From contig NC_063260.1 in the NCBI RefSeq assembly GCF_019578655.1, positions 30,838,888 through 30,902,887 on the forward strand: a stretch of DNA of 64,000 nucleotides. The letters run 5' to 3'. The translations under genes and the position numbers were made by a program. Source of the DNA: Ricinus communis (Eukaryota > Streptophyta > Magnoliopsida > Malpighiales > Euphorbiaceae). Under the pieces are notes generated by a model that was not told the DNA's origin, searched no databases, and saw nothing but the letters and a program-made list of their open reading frames with translations. Of this stretch, positions 1 through 21,328 are shown one piece after another (position 1 is the first letter of the stretch; every line of letters starts with the position of its first letter).

Positions 1-959
1 AACAGTAAAATTTTGTCACTAAATTGAAAAATACATAAATAAGAAGAGATTGAAATCCTACTCAATTTAGAAATTCTAATTAAAAAAATAAAAAAATTAG
101 AAAAATTTTAGAAATAAATAAAAAATAAAAAATATTTGTTAAATTATTAAAATATTTTTATATAATTTTAATATTAATAGCATGTTCAATACATGTTAAA
201 TAGATAAAAAAAATGGGACGGAAATATTTTAGTTATAAGAAATAAGAAGAGAAACAATAAAGCTAAAGAAGAAACAAAAGAGAGCTTAAAATGAAGTTAT
301 AATAATACTAAAGAAATCAAAAAGAAGAAAAACCTGAAAGAGCTAAGTTTTGGCTTTGAAGATTGCTGTTTATTTCTTGCCTCTGCATATTGAGGATTCA
401 GGGATTAGGTCTAGTGAAATGAAATAGTGATAATGGTGTGGAGAGAGATAAAGGCAAGAAAAAGAAAATATATATTATATAATATATAAAACTAAAATTA
501 ATTATTTCAATTTTTATATTTCTTTTGAAAGATATTATTAAATGAATTTACCTTCCAAAGCCAGCGCGTATCAGTGAGAATGTGGGCTCCTCTGAGCTGA
601 AATATGCCAGTTACGGATTTCAATGGCCGAAAAGTTCATGTTGGCCTTTTTTGGCCCAGTTATCCTTGCAACCGTTACCCTTTATCAGAATTTCAGTGAA
701 GGACCCACCTACAGCTTTGGAGTTCATAGACAAGGGAAGCACCTGAATTGTGAAATTAGTTTTCAGTCTTTAATGGTAAATACAAGAAGAAAATCATTAG
801 GGAAAAAAAAGTTTCTTTTGGCAATTGGCAGGCAACAAAGTTCTTTAAGCAAGAAAGCTTCACCTTCTATTGTTTTCGAAATCTTTGATAGTTTGCAGTA
901 CTGTGTATGGGAGCATCCCTAATTAAAGCTTGTATTTGGATTTTGTGCTTAAATCTTAG
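1..959. other. AT-rich left flank, no convincing gene
   Basis: The first ~550 bases are very AT-rich and hold no frame that I recognise. From about 545 to 945 the composition becomes more balanced, and a 99-residue open frame (623–922) is present, but it shows no S-receptor, kinase or other familiar motif. Because it directly precedes a decayed kinase relic it may be a worn remnant of that gene's upstream exons; I could not align it to the lectin, PAN or membrane segments of the intact copies, so no function is assigned. Confidence 0.5.
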
Positions 960-2252
960 ATGCTAAAGAACCCGATTGCTTGGATTTGGCAGCTGCTGTT
1001 GAAACTTCAAAAGACACTTCACAACCATTTACGTAGAGAAGCCCTGCAGAAGATAAAGATCCAGTGGAGCTGCCTTTGTTTCGATTTTAATAGTATTTTA
1101 ATCGCGACCAACAACTTTGACATAGAAAACAAACTTGGACAAGGAGGATATGGCCCAGTTTATAAGGTGATTACTGATGTTTCTTTGAAGGCAAAGATGT
1201 TTTTAAGTAATTGAAGAAGATAAGACATGCATCAGTAGTGTAGTAATCTGTGTGCTTTGTATAGGGAAAGCTACAAGATGGGAAGGATGTGGTGATTAAA
1301 AGACTTTCTAGCAGCTGTGGTCAAGGAATAGAAGAGTTTAGGGAGCACGAATGTTCGAAGGCACACAAGATCTAGGGAGCACTCACAGGGTTGTGGGGAA
1401 CACCGTAAGCAGACTACCTTTCTGAAATACATATAATTAACTATGTATTTCCTCGAAACATTTCTTTTCCAGAAAAAGAAAAAGGACCATATTCATCAAA
1501 CATGTATGTGTTGAGACGAAAAAGGAATACCATTTTCCTTTCATTTTAAGAAAAGCTTTGACCTTCAAGCCAATTACCACCCTAAAGATAGACAACCAGT
1601 TCTAAATGTTGTTTTTCCTTTTCCTGTCAAATACAGACGATATATGGCTCCAGAATACCCTTTGGGCAGTATATATTCAGAGAAATCTGATGAATTTGGC
1701 TTCGGAATCTTGATTTTGGAAATTGTTAGTGGCAGGAAGGTTAGCAGCTTCTAGTTTGATGAACAACACGAGTCTTCTAGCTTGTGCAAGGCTAAAGTGA
1801 TCTGGTTTTCTTTTCTCCTCCTTTTATCTTTAGATTTCTGGATACCTTCATCGAGGGCTATTCCTACTTGTTTTGTGATATTTCCACCCCGCCACTTTTC
1901 TCGTCCGAAGAGAGAAAGTCATTGAAATCGCCAGCAATGAGCCACGGTTGAGAATGAGACATAGCTATGGTTGCCAATTCACTCACAAAGGATTTCCCTA
2001 ATACCATTGCATTGTAAAAAAGAAACAATAAAAAATTTGTTGCAGGCATGGCAATCGTGGTTTGAAAGCGGGGGCCTAGATATGTTAGATGAAGGAGTGG
2101 CGAATTCATTTTCCTCATCAGAAGTAAGTAGATGTGTAAATGTTGGACTTCTTTGGGCACAAGATCATGCAGCAGATAAACCGAGCATGACAGCCATAGT
2201 TACTATGTTAACAGGTGAAAAAACAAAGCTTACGTATGTTGGGCTTACTTAA
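960..2252 (+). pseudogene. S-domain receptor kinase relic (kinase half only)
   Basis: Only cytoplasmic exons survive. An exon-3 remnant (to ~1167) ends with the glycine loop [10 protein letters not shown] at a GT donor, but its upstream half reads in two frames. The exon-4 start (~1264) gives GKLQDGKDVVIKRLSS and then fuses directly to the end of exon 5 near 1345, so the catalytic HRD and DFG motifs are missing. An exon-6 relic (1637–1790) reads YMAPEY and later [10 protein letters not shown], with an internal stop. Exon 7 (2046–2252) has AWQSWFESGG and CVNVGLLWAQD and ends early. The intron before exon 7 carries a LINE fragment. There is no ectodomain upstream. This cannot make a kinase. The family assignment is sure; the exact exon edges are approximate. 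Confidence 0.85.
1830..2010 (-). mobile_element. LINE (non-LTR retrotransposon) endonuclease fragment
   Basis: On the minus strand this stretch encodes PWLIAGDFNDFLSSDEKSGG, followed by ISQN and a frameshifted R-I-A-L. This is the signature of the apurinic endonuclease domain of plant L1-type LINEs, in which the GDFN motif carries catalytic residues. Only about 60 codons remain; no reverse transcriptase, poly(A) tail or target-site duplication is visible. It lies in the intron before the last exon of the kinase relic, opposite in orientation. The endonuclease identity is strong from the motif; the fragment ends are approximate. Confidence 0.7.
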
Positions 2253-2785
2253 GATGCTTAGAAGACCCATGCCCATATTTCTTTCATTACATTTAATTCT
2301 TTTTTCTGTTATTAATCCTTCTTTAACATTTTAAACTCAATAAAGTCTAATGATAGATTTATCTGACGACTTAGACTGTACAATTTTTTATCCATAGATG
2401 ACTTTGAATTATAAAACTATCTCAGGAAATAAAATACAATAATTGCAAAATGACTTCGCAATAGTTTATGCGATTTGAAATAGATTGGAAAATTTCAAAT
2501 TTCAAATATAAATAGTTATCCAATCAAATACTATAAAAAAATACCCCTTCAACATTGACTTACTATTTTTTTTCTTTCCGAAATAGGGATTGGTTACTTC
2601 ATTGACTTATCTACACTTGGAAGGGCGAGGCTTTTATGCTCAGGCGATGAGTGTTACTGTCTTAGGAGAAAACACTCATGTTCTCTCTTGTTAATCTTAC
2701 TTGCATTCCTGAAGATTTTTGTTTTATTATTGTTTTGGCAATAATTATTGTCTTGTCCTATAGAAACCAAATGAGTAGAAAGAAC
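2253..2785. other. Spacer between two kinase relics
   Basis: AT-rich sequence between the stop of the first relic and the start of the second. It contains likely 3' untranslated sequence of the first relic (AATAAAG-type signal near 2339). An open frame from 2678 overlaps the start of the next relic but shows no recognisable domain before 2786. Nothing else can be supported. Confidence 0.4.
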
Positions 2786-4245
2786 ATGGGTATAATAACT
2801 GTTCACTTGTTGTCTTCTTTCCACTTGTTCAATTTGTGTTTATTAGACCATTGCATGCAAGTTCTTCGACCGTAACCCTGTCCAAACTTGTCTTGCAAGG
2901 GCAAACAATCACCTCGCCTAACCAAGTTTTTGAGTTGGGATTTTTTGCTCCAATTAATTCCAGTAATCAATATATAGGAATATGGTATAAGGACATTTCT
3001 CCTTGCACAGTTGTTTGGGTAGCAAACAGAAAGAAACCGGTTATGAATTCTCCAGTAAGTCTACAAATTGGCAAAGATGGAGACCTGAGGCTTGTAGACC
3101 GGTTATGAATTCTCATAGCACTTTCTTTTCCTGTCAATTGGGTTCTGACTCCAATACCACTGAGCTTAAAATATCAATGAGTTCATCTGCACTTTAATGC
3201 TTGCATATGCATTACACTATAGTTTAGTTAACTTCTAAAGGGCATAGAATCTAACAACAATTTTGTCTTGCCATCATCAGATTTTACAGCTAATGCAAAT
3301 CTTGATTGGCATAAACGATTTAACATCATCCTTGGAGTTGCTCGGGGGCTTCTTTATCTCCATCGGGATTCCCGTTTAAGAATTAGACATCGAGATTTGA
3401 AAGGGAGCAATATTCTTTTGGATGAAAATATGAACCCAAAGATATCTGATTTGGATTGGCACGAATTTTTCAAGGAACAGAATACCTTGCAAATACACTT
3501 AAGAGTTGTGGGAACATTGTAAGTAAGCTTCGCCACAAAAACTCCACTATTATTCCTGTTTCTGGTAATAATTCTTCAAGCAAAAATAAATTAATTTTAC
3601 CATTATATAATGACAATAATCCAGCAAGACAGTAATTTTATACTAATTATGAACATTCAAGCAGTAACAAATGTATATCGCCATGCTCCTCCTATTGCAT
3701 AGAGGCGCTATATCTCTCCGGAATATGCATTGAGTGGGATATTCTCTGAAAAGTCTGATACATTTAGCTTTGGGGTCCTGCTGCTAGAAATCATTAGCGG
3801 CAAAAGGATTAATAGCTTCGTCTATAATGAAGACCATTTGGGCCTTCTTGCTTATGTAAGTGCAGAACAGTCCAATGTGTATGTTTGTATGTAAATATTG
3901 TGTTGCCATATCTTAATATCCTTATTTAACTAGTGTAAATTGTTTATTTGTTTTAGGCATGGCAATGATGGAGTGAAAACAGGGGTTGAAGCACTTTCTG
4001 GATCATTTTCCTCATCAGAAGCAATTAGATGTGTGAATATTGGACTTCTTTGCGTACAGGACAAAGCAGCAGATAGGCAGAACATGAAGGCTGTAGTGTC
4101 GATGTTAAGTGGTGAGACAAAGCTTCCACAACCAAAAGAACCTACGTTTTTTTTCCAAATTGCCTTCAACTGCCATGTTCACTCAGAAAACCAACATGCA
4201 TTGTCCATAAATGAGGTTACTGAATCAATTATTCAAGGACTTTGA
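2786..4245 (+). pseudogene. S-domain receptor kinase pseudogene, ectodomain mostly deleted
   Basis: A signal-peptide-like start (ATG at 2786, MGIITVHLLSSFHLFN) runs out of frame near 2850. The B-lectin part follows (2850–3100) with FELGFFAP, YIGIWYK and VVWVANRKKP. The S-locus glycoprotein, EGF, PAN and membrane segments and the first kinase exons are missing, and the sequence jumps to exon 5 (~3281–3522) with [21 protein letters not shown] and [12 protein letters not shown]. The DFG motif has become DLDW through indels. Exon 6 (3707–3855) reads ISPEYALSG and [15 protein letters not shown]; exon 7 (~3957–4245) is frameshifted at its start but has CVNIGLLCVQD. A direct repeat at 3036–3050 and 3099–3113 may mark a deletion junction. 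The lectin resembles the At1g61xxx S-domain kinases, unlike either intact subfamily here. Confidence 0.85.
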
Positions 4246-6089
4246 CTTGCTCAAAACAACACCTAATTCCAGAACATGCAATAGATTTTGCCCGCTCTAT
4301 TGGTCATGCTAATCGTGGACTTCAAGTTCGTACCTGAGTAACTCATAATCATGGTTGGAAATTTCTTGTCCATCTCCAGCAACAATTATTTCTTTTTATT
4401 GGTCTAATGTATTTCGATAGCTTAAATACAATTAAAATTAAGGTAATAACGCAAAGATGAACACCAGAGGGATGGGAAACAGGACATTATCTGGCCAACC
4501 ACAACAAAACCCAAACGTCAACTTAAAAAAGGAACTCATAGCTTACAAATAAGCACCAAGTAACTGCAAACTTCATTATGCAACATATCATGGCTTTGTT
4601 TAAAATTGACTTGGGCGTCCGCAATTTCATAGCACTTGAAGTTGTGAAATTGAATCTAACGACATAAACAGTTCTTCAATAAATAAATAAGTAAATAAAA
4701 ACAGTTCTTCATTATGCTATTTTTGCCAAATAAGAGTCATATCCACTAAATTCCATAGCAATGCAAGGAACGAGTTCTTCCCAATGAATTTGAAAGACTG
4801 ATTAGTTCTGAAGGAACAGGCATTATAATGGGCAACAAGTTAGCTTGGTTGAGGCAATAAGGCGGAGACCTGATGGGACCTCTGATGCTCTTCAACTTGA
4901 TGTAATAAATTATGGACGAAAGCAAGCAAAACAGCATCTAATAGAGTAGAGTTGCCACCTCTTTCTTGGAGCAATTTCACAGCACAGATCAAGTTAGTGA
5001 GCCGTGATCCTCAAGTATGGCAAAAGCTTGAGGTATCATTTGGGACCATAACAGAAGGTCGGTGAATAATTCACTCTGAATATAGGAGTTTGCTCCGTCA
5101 CTAGTGATGCGTTTATAGCAGATAATAATTGCATTTAACAAGGAAAAGAAATATTTGCATTAAGAAAAATGGAGTCGAAAGGTTATGGCATCCAAACCAG
5201 ATTTGTTGACCAATTAAGCCAACTAAATTAAGGGTACTAAAATAGAACTTCCGAGAAAGGATGACCACCAATTCACAGTTAGATTGTTTTTATGTTCAAG
5301 GAAAAAATCAATACTTCATCAAAACTGCGCCACAATTCACATATTGCTCCATAAACTGATGGAATCCTGGAAAATCAAACAACCAATACTCTAATATCCA
5401 CAAATAGGTCAAAGCATCAAATCATATGCTTTTGATGGAGATGTAAGAAAAAATGATTCTGCAATCTTTGAGCTCACACGCAAAAACCTTAGTAATGGTA
5501 ATGAAATCCTGAAAACCACATGAATAAAACATTCAAAATCCAAGACTCTCTAAAAGTGTAATACAAATTTAAGAGTGCAATTCTCTAGTAATATGTTGCT
5601 CTATATGCTAATAGAATCCTGGAAAATAACACAATTGATACTCAGGATCCACCATAATAAAAATTGGAGATTGAAATCTAAGAAAACCCATATACTCGAA
5701 TATTTTTCCACAAGCTGATGGAATCGTGAAACAAAATACAATGTCTCTAATAACGCTAAATTAAATAAAATTGAATTTATCTCTTTAAACTCACAAAGCT
5801 AATTAAAATAACCAAAATCAAGAAAAATTTAGTTATTTCATAAAAATAAAGAAATAAAATAAAGTATTATGATGATGGATTAATTAATTAAAAATTATTT
5901 AACGCTTGAGATTAATACCATAAATATTTATTCACCAAAATACCTCTAAAGATTAAATTAAATTTAAAATTTAAAATTACAGAATATTACAAAGATCTTG
6001 ATATTGACTACATTTTTATATCATGTCAAGTAATTAGAATTTTATAACAATTCAAAAAGTCTCAAACTAATATATAAAAAGTCCAAACA
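4246..6089. other. Intergenic spacer with unexplained minus-strand open stretch
   Basis: No gene is recognised. Around 4850–5015 the minus strand stays open for more than 50 codons with balanced composition, unlike the AT-rich surroundings, but I recognise no domain; it may be a gene relic. From about 5340 to 5760 several degenerate copies of a ~50-bp motif occur (listed separately). Beyond 5760 the sequence becomes increasingly AT-rich. Confidence 0.4.
5340..5760. repeat. Degenerate dispersed repeat, 3–4 copies of ~50 bp
   Basis: Similar blocks start near 5340, 5585 and 5700. Each reads roughly 'tttgctccataaactgatgg-aatcctggaaaa...aatactct' with substitutions, and a weaker copy lies near 5490. 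Spacing is irregular (about 110–250 bp). It looks like an old tandem array or internal repeats of a transposon; no termini were found. Confidence 0.4.
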
Positions 6090-6650
6090 AAAGTAGTTGC
6101 AAATAGTAGTTATATACCAATTATATATTGGATATATACGAAACAGACAAAAAAAATTATAAAATAGATACTAAAAAATAATTTGATATATCAGTTTCAG
6201 ATAATAATATTATACCACATATATAATAAATAAATATTAAAATATATGAAATTGATATTAAAAATTTGAAATAGATACTAAAAGATAATTTTAAATAACA
6301 CTTATACACCAAATATTCTAAAATAATATGACCTAAAACTTTCTAACTAATTGTAAGTGTGTATATATATAATAATAATATATATACACTAAATATATGT
6401 TAAATAGACACTAAAAATATAAAATAAATACTAAAAAATAATTTTAGATATCAAGTTTCAAATACTAATTATATACCAAATATATACTAAATAGATACCA
6501 AAACATATAAAAATTAATACCAAATATTCAAAATAAATACTAAAAATAATTCTAAATACTAGTTATATATTAAATATATACAAAATTTATGATAAAATAT
6601 ATGAATTAGATATTAAAAAATTATTTAAAATACTAGTTATCTCTCCAATA
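6090..6650. repeat. AT-rich degenerate tandem repeat (~90–110 bp unit)
   Basis: The phrases 'ctagttatatac(c)aaatata', 'aaatagatacta/aaaaataatt' and 'atataaaattaatac' recur in the same order about five times across this block, with many substitutions and small indels. The composition is over 80% A+T. This fits an old minisatellite; no coding potential is seen. Confidence 0.55.
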
Positions 6651-7439
6651 GATTGACCTACAAATCAAATTAATATTATCAATCTCCTTCTTCCCAAATT
6701 TGTTCAGGGCTACAGAGGCTGCTACAATAGGCCATCAATCTGCGTTAGGATTGGGTCGAACCCTGGACAATGAAAATGACAATGAATTGGTGCATTCCCA
6801 ATTGCTATCACTTATTAATTTTTCTTTCTTTAATTTTCTTTTCTTTTTCGCGTACGTTTTGGGTTCATTTCCGTGTTCAAGAGAATTCCTGAGTTCCATT
6901 CATTGTCTGACATGTTCACATAGAGTTAAAAGAAAATGTCACTTCAGCTCAATCCCAATTATCGGGCAATGAAAATCGAAAACAAGGACAGATCATGAAC
7001 CGGTCCTCTGATTATTAAGTTTTAAAGTCATGCATGCCAACTATGTTTCAGAAGTTATTGTAACCTCCAGAAACGTAGTACAAAAATCGCCCTGTAAGAT
7101 GTATGTTCTATCAAAGTTGCATCTTAAAAATCCTTTAAGTTAATTTTGGTACCTTATGACCATAATATGGTACGCTCCTTAATTGGAAATGAAATTCTGT
7201 ACATGGATTTGGATTCTAAGTTTTCATTTGGTGCATAAAATAATTTAAAATTTTGATGATTTATTACGCTTTTAATTTTGTTTTAAATTCTATCGAGAAT
7301 AAGACGTATCAAAATGAGACTGTAACTTTATAATTAACTATTGCCTTTTCCGCACTATAATTACTAATCTTATCACTACTACTAAGTCACATTTTTGCTG
7401 AGTTTTGTTTGGAATTAGGTTGTAGAGACTTTTAAAGTA
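6651..7439. other. Intergenic spacer, nothing recognised
   Basis: Moderately AT-rich sequence. A 90-residue open frame (6700–6972) shows no family motif and is flanked by no splice-like structure that I could link to a gene. Nothing else can be supported. Confidence 0.35.
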
Positions 7440-7870
7440 TCAAAATCAAAGTTCATGGATTCTTAAAAATTTATATAATAAATACTCATATTTTTAATTT
7501 TTGTTAAAAATACTTTTGGTAACAATTTTTGTAATTTCACTATAAAGAAAATAATATGGCAAATTGATTGTACCTATTATATAAGAATTTCATGTTAGTA
7601 CAAAGTCTTGTTCTATATCTAATAATAATTTTTTCCTTAAAAATCTCACATATCGACATATTTTGTACTAAATCTAATAAATTTTTTATTAACTCATAAA
7701 TTATATCTTTTTATAAGTATGATCAATTTGTCATGTTATTTTGCTTAAGTGCAGTTGTAAAAATTGTTATCAAAAACTGTTTTTAAAAAGAAATTAAAAG
7801 TATGATTTTTTTTATGTTTAAATTCTGAAATAATTGAATAAAATTATTAAGAAGTATAAAATTTAGAATT
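7440..7870. mobile_element. Long-arm hairpin (fold-back/MITE-like) element
   Basis: Two arms of roughly 100 bp are inverted copies of each other. The left arm (~7490–7590) reads 'ggtaacaatttttgtaat...ggcaaattgat', and the reverse complement of the right arm (~7715–7810) reads 'gataacaatttttacaac...gacaaattgat'. Weaker inverted similarity continues outwards to about 7440 and 7870. There is no transposase. A T-run of about 19 lies just outside at 7883–7901. Long inverted arms without coding sequence are typical of non-autonomous DNA elements; the class and exact ends are undetermined because no target-site duplication was found. Confidence 0.6.
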
Positions 7871-9554
7871 AATCCTATTAGGTTTTTTTTTTTTTTTTTT
7901 TCCAATCTACGTTTACATTTCAAAGTACTGAGCTACTACGTTCACTGCGAAGCCACTTTGTATTGTCCTAATGAGGTCAGTGAATGAATTGCATGCAGAA
8001 GGTAAATAATTGTTAGAGGCCAATAATAATGCATGATTTTGGAATCTGAACAAGCTGAGTAATTCAAAAGAAAAAGAAAATAGCAATGACTATCAGCAAT
8101 TTTTTTATGGCAACATGCACTGGAAATATGGTGTTTTCTTTTAACATAAATATATATGTCCATGACCTACAGATGTTGAAATAGAATATGGATTTTGGTA
8201 TTTGGTCAGTAGATTAACAAATGGATATAGTCCAAAAAATAAAACAAAAAACCATGTTAATATATGGTTGGTATTTGTTGAATTTAAGGGTTGGTAAGGG
8301 AAGAAAAGCCAATTCATACATCTTTTTTTAATTTCTTCCTTCTTCTTTCTTTGAAAATTCTATGTGAAGCCAACCCAATATTTACGTTTATCGAATAAAA
8401 GATTATAAGTGAACAAATTTCTCATTACCTTGTCCAAAAAATGTATATTAGTTCCCTCTGCGTATGTAGCTGGTCCTTCAAATCAAGATCGTCATCATTC
8501 TATCTTTTGATTAAAATAAGACCCACCAATTAGAAGTGCGGTTTCAATGAGGTTTGTGACATTACCGTTAATTCAAAGGTTAACTCAGTTGCATGTTTTT
8601 TCCTTCTCATAGGCTTCTGCATGATAGAGATACCACTTCAGCATTAAAGAATTAGCCCTGGCATGTGCCCATTGGCCAGTGTGGACCGTCATGACTCGGA
8701 TTAAATTATACCATGTTCATTTTATAACCTAAAATAATGCTCACTGGAAGCTTTATTAAAATAAACCAGAATCAATATTGTTGGTAAGCAAAGATGATTT
8801 TGTTCATGCTTCTTGTGCAGCACAAACGTAGATTAATCTATAAAGAAAGGGAGGTGCACATCACGACCAGGGACTTTTTGTGTTTCAAAGAAGGAAAACA
8901 AAAAGAAAACAAAAGAAGTAGTGGCCTTTTTTGTGGTCAAAGTGAAGACAGAGTAGAGTTGATTATTCTGTTCATAATTTAATAGTAGACCAAACTTCTA
9001 TTTTTCTAAGTGACGGGGGTGGTAGTGATCTCTTTTTAGCAGTCTTGTTAAGAGAGGTCAGCACATGCTGCTTCTCTGGAATGCTAGAATTTTCATGGTG
9101 ATATATGTTTTCTTGCCTGAATGTTTGCTTTGATTAATTTTATAATATTGATTTTAGACATCATGATCCTTAATAATTATGATGCTACCCAGGGTTTTAC
9201 TTGTTCAAATCTCCAAGTAAAACAATGTAAATAAAATTGGTTAGGTATCCATGGCAGATCACATTCACATAGTGAGGCCAAAGAAGAATGAATGAAGGGT
9301 TCAAAAATCTAGTTAGAAATGGGCTATGGCACAGTATATCATATGGTATGTCAAGTCACATTAACACAGTTTTGCTGTAATTTAACTCAATTTACAAACT
9401 GTGTTGAAAATGAATGGAGAACCAGATTCCAAAAAGTAAAAACAAAACAACCTAACTTGACTTCTGTTCCGGTTAAGTAGACCCCATTCATGAGCCTTGA
9501 TCAAAGTCCAAATCAGAGCGTGTAACACATTGTCTTCTTATTGGTGTTCCTATG

Positions 9555-9591
<37 letters not shown>

Positions 9592-10849
9592 ACAAAACCT
9601 ACCTCTGTTGGTCTCGGGTACAACTTTTTGTTAAATGTCGGTTGAGTTCTTTCTCCACATTAAATATATCACTTCATTGGTCTGAAAAGGATGGTACCGT
9701 CTTTTTCTTTTTTTCCCTTTTCTTTTTAGTCCGTTTCAAATTATAATATTACCATTACTTAAAATAATATTTCATTTACAGTTAAATTTATAAAAAGTCT
9801 AATAATATATTTTAGAAAACAGATAATAAAATCAATGATATTAATTAAATAAATCTATTTAAATTAAAAGGTTAGGTAATCTTCCTGTTTCGACCTATTT
9901 AAACCATAAATAGCAAGCCCGAAGTTAGGCCCACTGTAGTCCTATCATTAATGTTTTCAGCTTTCGCTAATTACATAGTTTGACCTTGAACTTTACTCAA
10001 ATAACCTCTAAAGCTCTTCAACTTTTATTTTTACCCTTTGTGTCTATATATTTTTATAATCTTAAGACTAGACATTTCAAGATAGTCTTAGGCATGTGAT
10101 TGATGGTGCTTAAGCACACTATAAATCAAAATGAAATTTCTTTTGACTAACCAATTAGGAAAGTATCTACTACTAAGCTAAGTTTATGGGTGCATGAATC
10201 AAAATGAAATTGATATAACATATAAGTTAAGATTCTAATATCTCCAATGCTATCAATACGTGCTCTTTTTCTCTATATTCTTACTATTATTTATCCTTGA
10301 TCTTTTGATTTAATTGTGTACATAACCTTTTCATTTTATTTTGATTTAATTATTGATCTTGTTTCTCTATTTTTGCATGTCTTACAAATTTTTTAATTGT
10401 ATGATATAGACAAAACATAAGGAAATAGATGATATGAGATTGAAAAAGATAAATAAATAAAAAAAGAAAATGGGGCAATTGCTTAAAGTAAAAATATAAT
10501 TGTGGAGGAAGTCAGAAATAAAAGTTAAAGTGTGTAATAGATTAAAATAAAAGCTTAGGGTTATTGGGGACTAATTGAATATAGTTGAGGTGTAAAACCA
10601 TGCATTTGGCATTTTGGCTTTTGTTTTCAAATTTTGGATTATGAGAATGGCATTGTCAAAGAAGAAACAGAGATGACCAGCACATCACAATTAGAAAAGA
10701 AAACACTATTCTCTTTTCTCTCTTCCTATCAAACAATACCAAATGTCTTCAAAATCAACCTACAGAAATACCCCAAAACCAAAACCAGATAACCTGAAGC
10801 AAAAATCTAGAAACAGAGCAAAAGATTGCATGCAGTGGAACAACAAATA
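7871..10849. other. Intergenic spacer upstream of kinase gene A
   Basis: AT-rich sequence with no recognised gene. It holds a poly-T run (7883–7901) and a TA dinucleotide microsatellite at 9560–9587. The last 200–300 bases should contain the promoter and 5' leader of gene A, but no TATA box stands out clearly enough to call. Short open frames here lack known motifs. Confidence 0.4.
9560..9587. repeat. (TA)n microsatellite
   Basis: Fourteen uninterrupted TA dinucleotides. Likely to be length-polymorphic. Confidence 0.95.
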
Positions 10850-16545
<5,696 letters not shown>

Positions 16546-17713
16546 AAATAAAGATTAGACCTCATCTAGAACAATTGTACATCTCTTCAATTTTTTGTTA
16601 AATTATGCTGTATATCTTCTGATGTTGTTTTGATTACAGTCCTTGAGTATTTTATAGTTTTACTTGGTGCAACTTGTAACTGATATCCAAGTTATAGTAT
16701 ATACAAAAAGAAGCTCCTTTTCGGCCACCAAGTGTAAAAAACAGTTGAAGCACTCTTGGGCTATTATTGAATGCTGCAGTCTATCTGTCCATAGCATCAA
16801 TCGCCAAGGAAAGTCTTTCCATTCCTTTACAAACTATGGTATTAACGATGATGATGCTTTAGTTACATCTTTGTAGATATGTCCAATTAGCTTTGTTAAT
16901 GAAAGGATGATCAATCTAAAGAATGTTGAGAGTAAAAGGAATTAGCTGACAGGATCTTGGCTTGATGATTTACGTGTTTTTCAAATAACTTCTTGATCTC
17001 CTGGTGTCTTTATCTTCTAGAGGGCCACTTTGCAAAACTGTTTGATAACATAAAGTAAGAAAATTGCATTTATTGGAAGAAGTCAAGTAATTACAAGCAC
17101 ACATCATCACATCTTCTGGGACAAGAAAAGAATTATTCAAGGGCAACAGCTTGGCTTGACGGTCAGAAGTAGGAATAATATATCTCAGTAAGTCACCTTC
17201 AAAACTTCTGAGTGAAAAATTCTACTCATACTGATAACACCTTGCAACTACAATAAGCATTTGTGACTGCACGAATTGGGAGCTTTTAAAAGTGCAAAAC
17301 GTAAATTATTACATGGGTTTAATTCTCAAAATATGTGTTGCAATAAGGATTAGACAATAATACTTGACAATTAATACAGGTCCATCTACTGCCTTCCTTG
17401 TTTCCTTGCTGTAATAATCACTAGCAGTATTGGAGGCTCGATATCTTGATGAGATAGCTGAGGATTCAACCATCTACCGTCTGATGCTCCATTTGAAGGG
17501 AGAGTTATAGAGATTGATAATTTTGTTTGAACAAAACAGTTGACTTTGAATTCTGCATTGGAGGCTGGTTCTATAATCTAAATTAATGTTGCTGTCTAGC
17601 TGTTTTAAAGCAGTATTTTATGTTATCTGTTGGTCAATTTCCTTTATCTAAGCTTTTGGTTCACAGTTCAAACAGAAATAATGTGGTTTGAACTATTGTA
17701 AGTAAGATCATCC
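16546..17713. other. Spacer between genes A and B
   Basis: Contains the 3' untranslated region of gene A (AATAAAG at the stop) and the upstream region of gene B. A 70-residue open frame (16664–16876) has no family motif. No RNA gene or transposon terminus is recognised. Confidence 0.45.

Positions 17714-21328
<3,615 letters not shown>

Noticed and set aside
623..922. 99-residue open frame as a gene
   Set aside because: No recognisable domain, no splice partners and no conserved pattern; may be a worn relic only.
10826..10849. Upstream TTG as the start of gene A
   Set aside because: The frame opens at TTG; plant genes start at ATG, and the ATG at 10850 directly precedes a good signal peptide.
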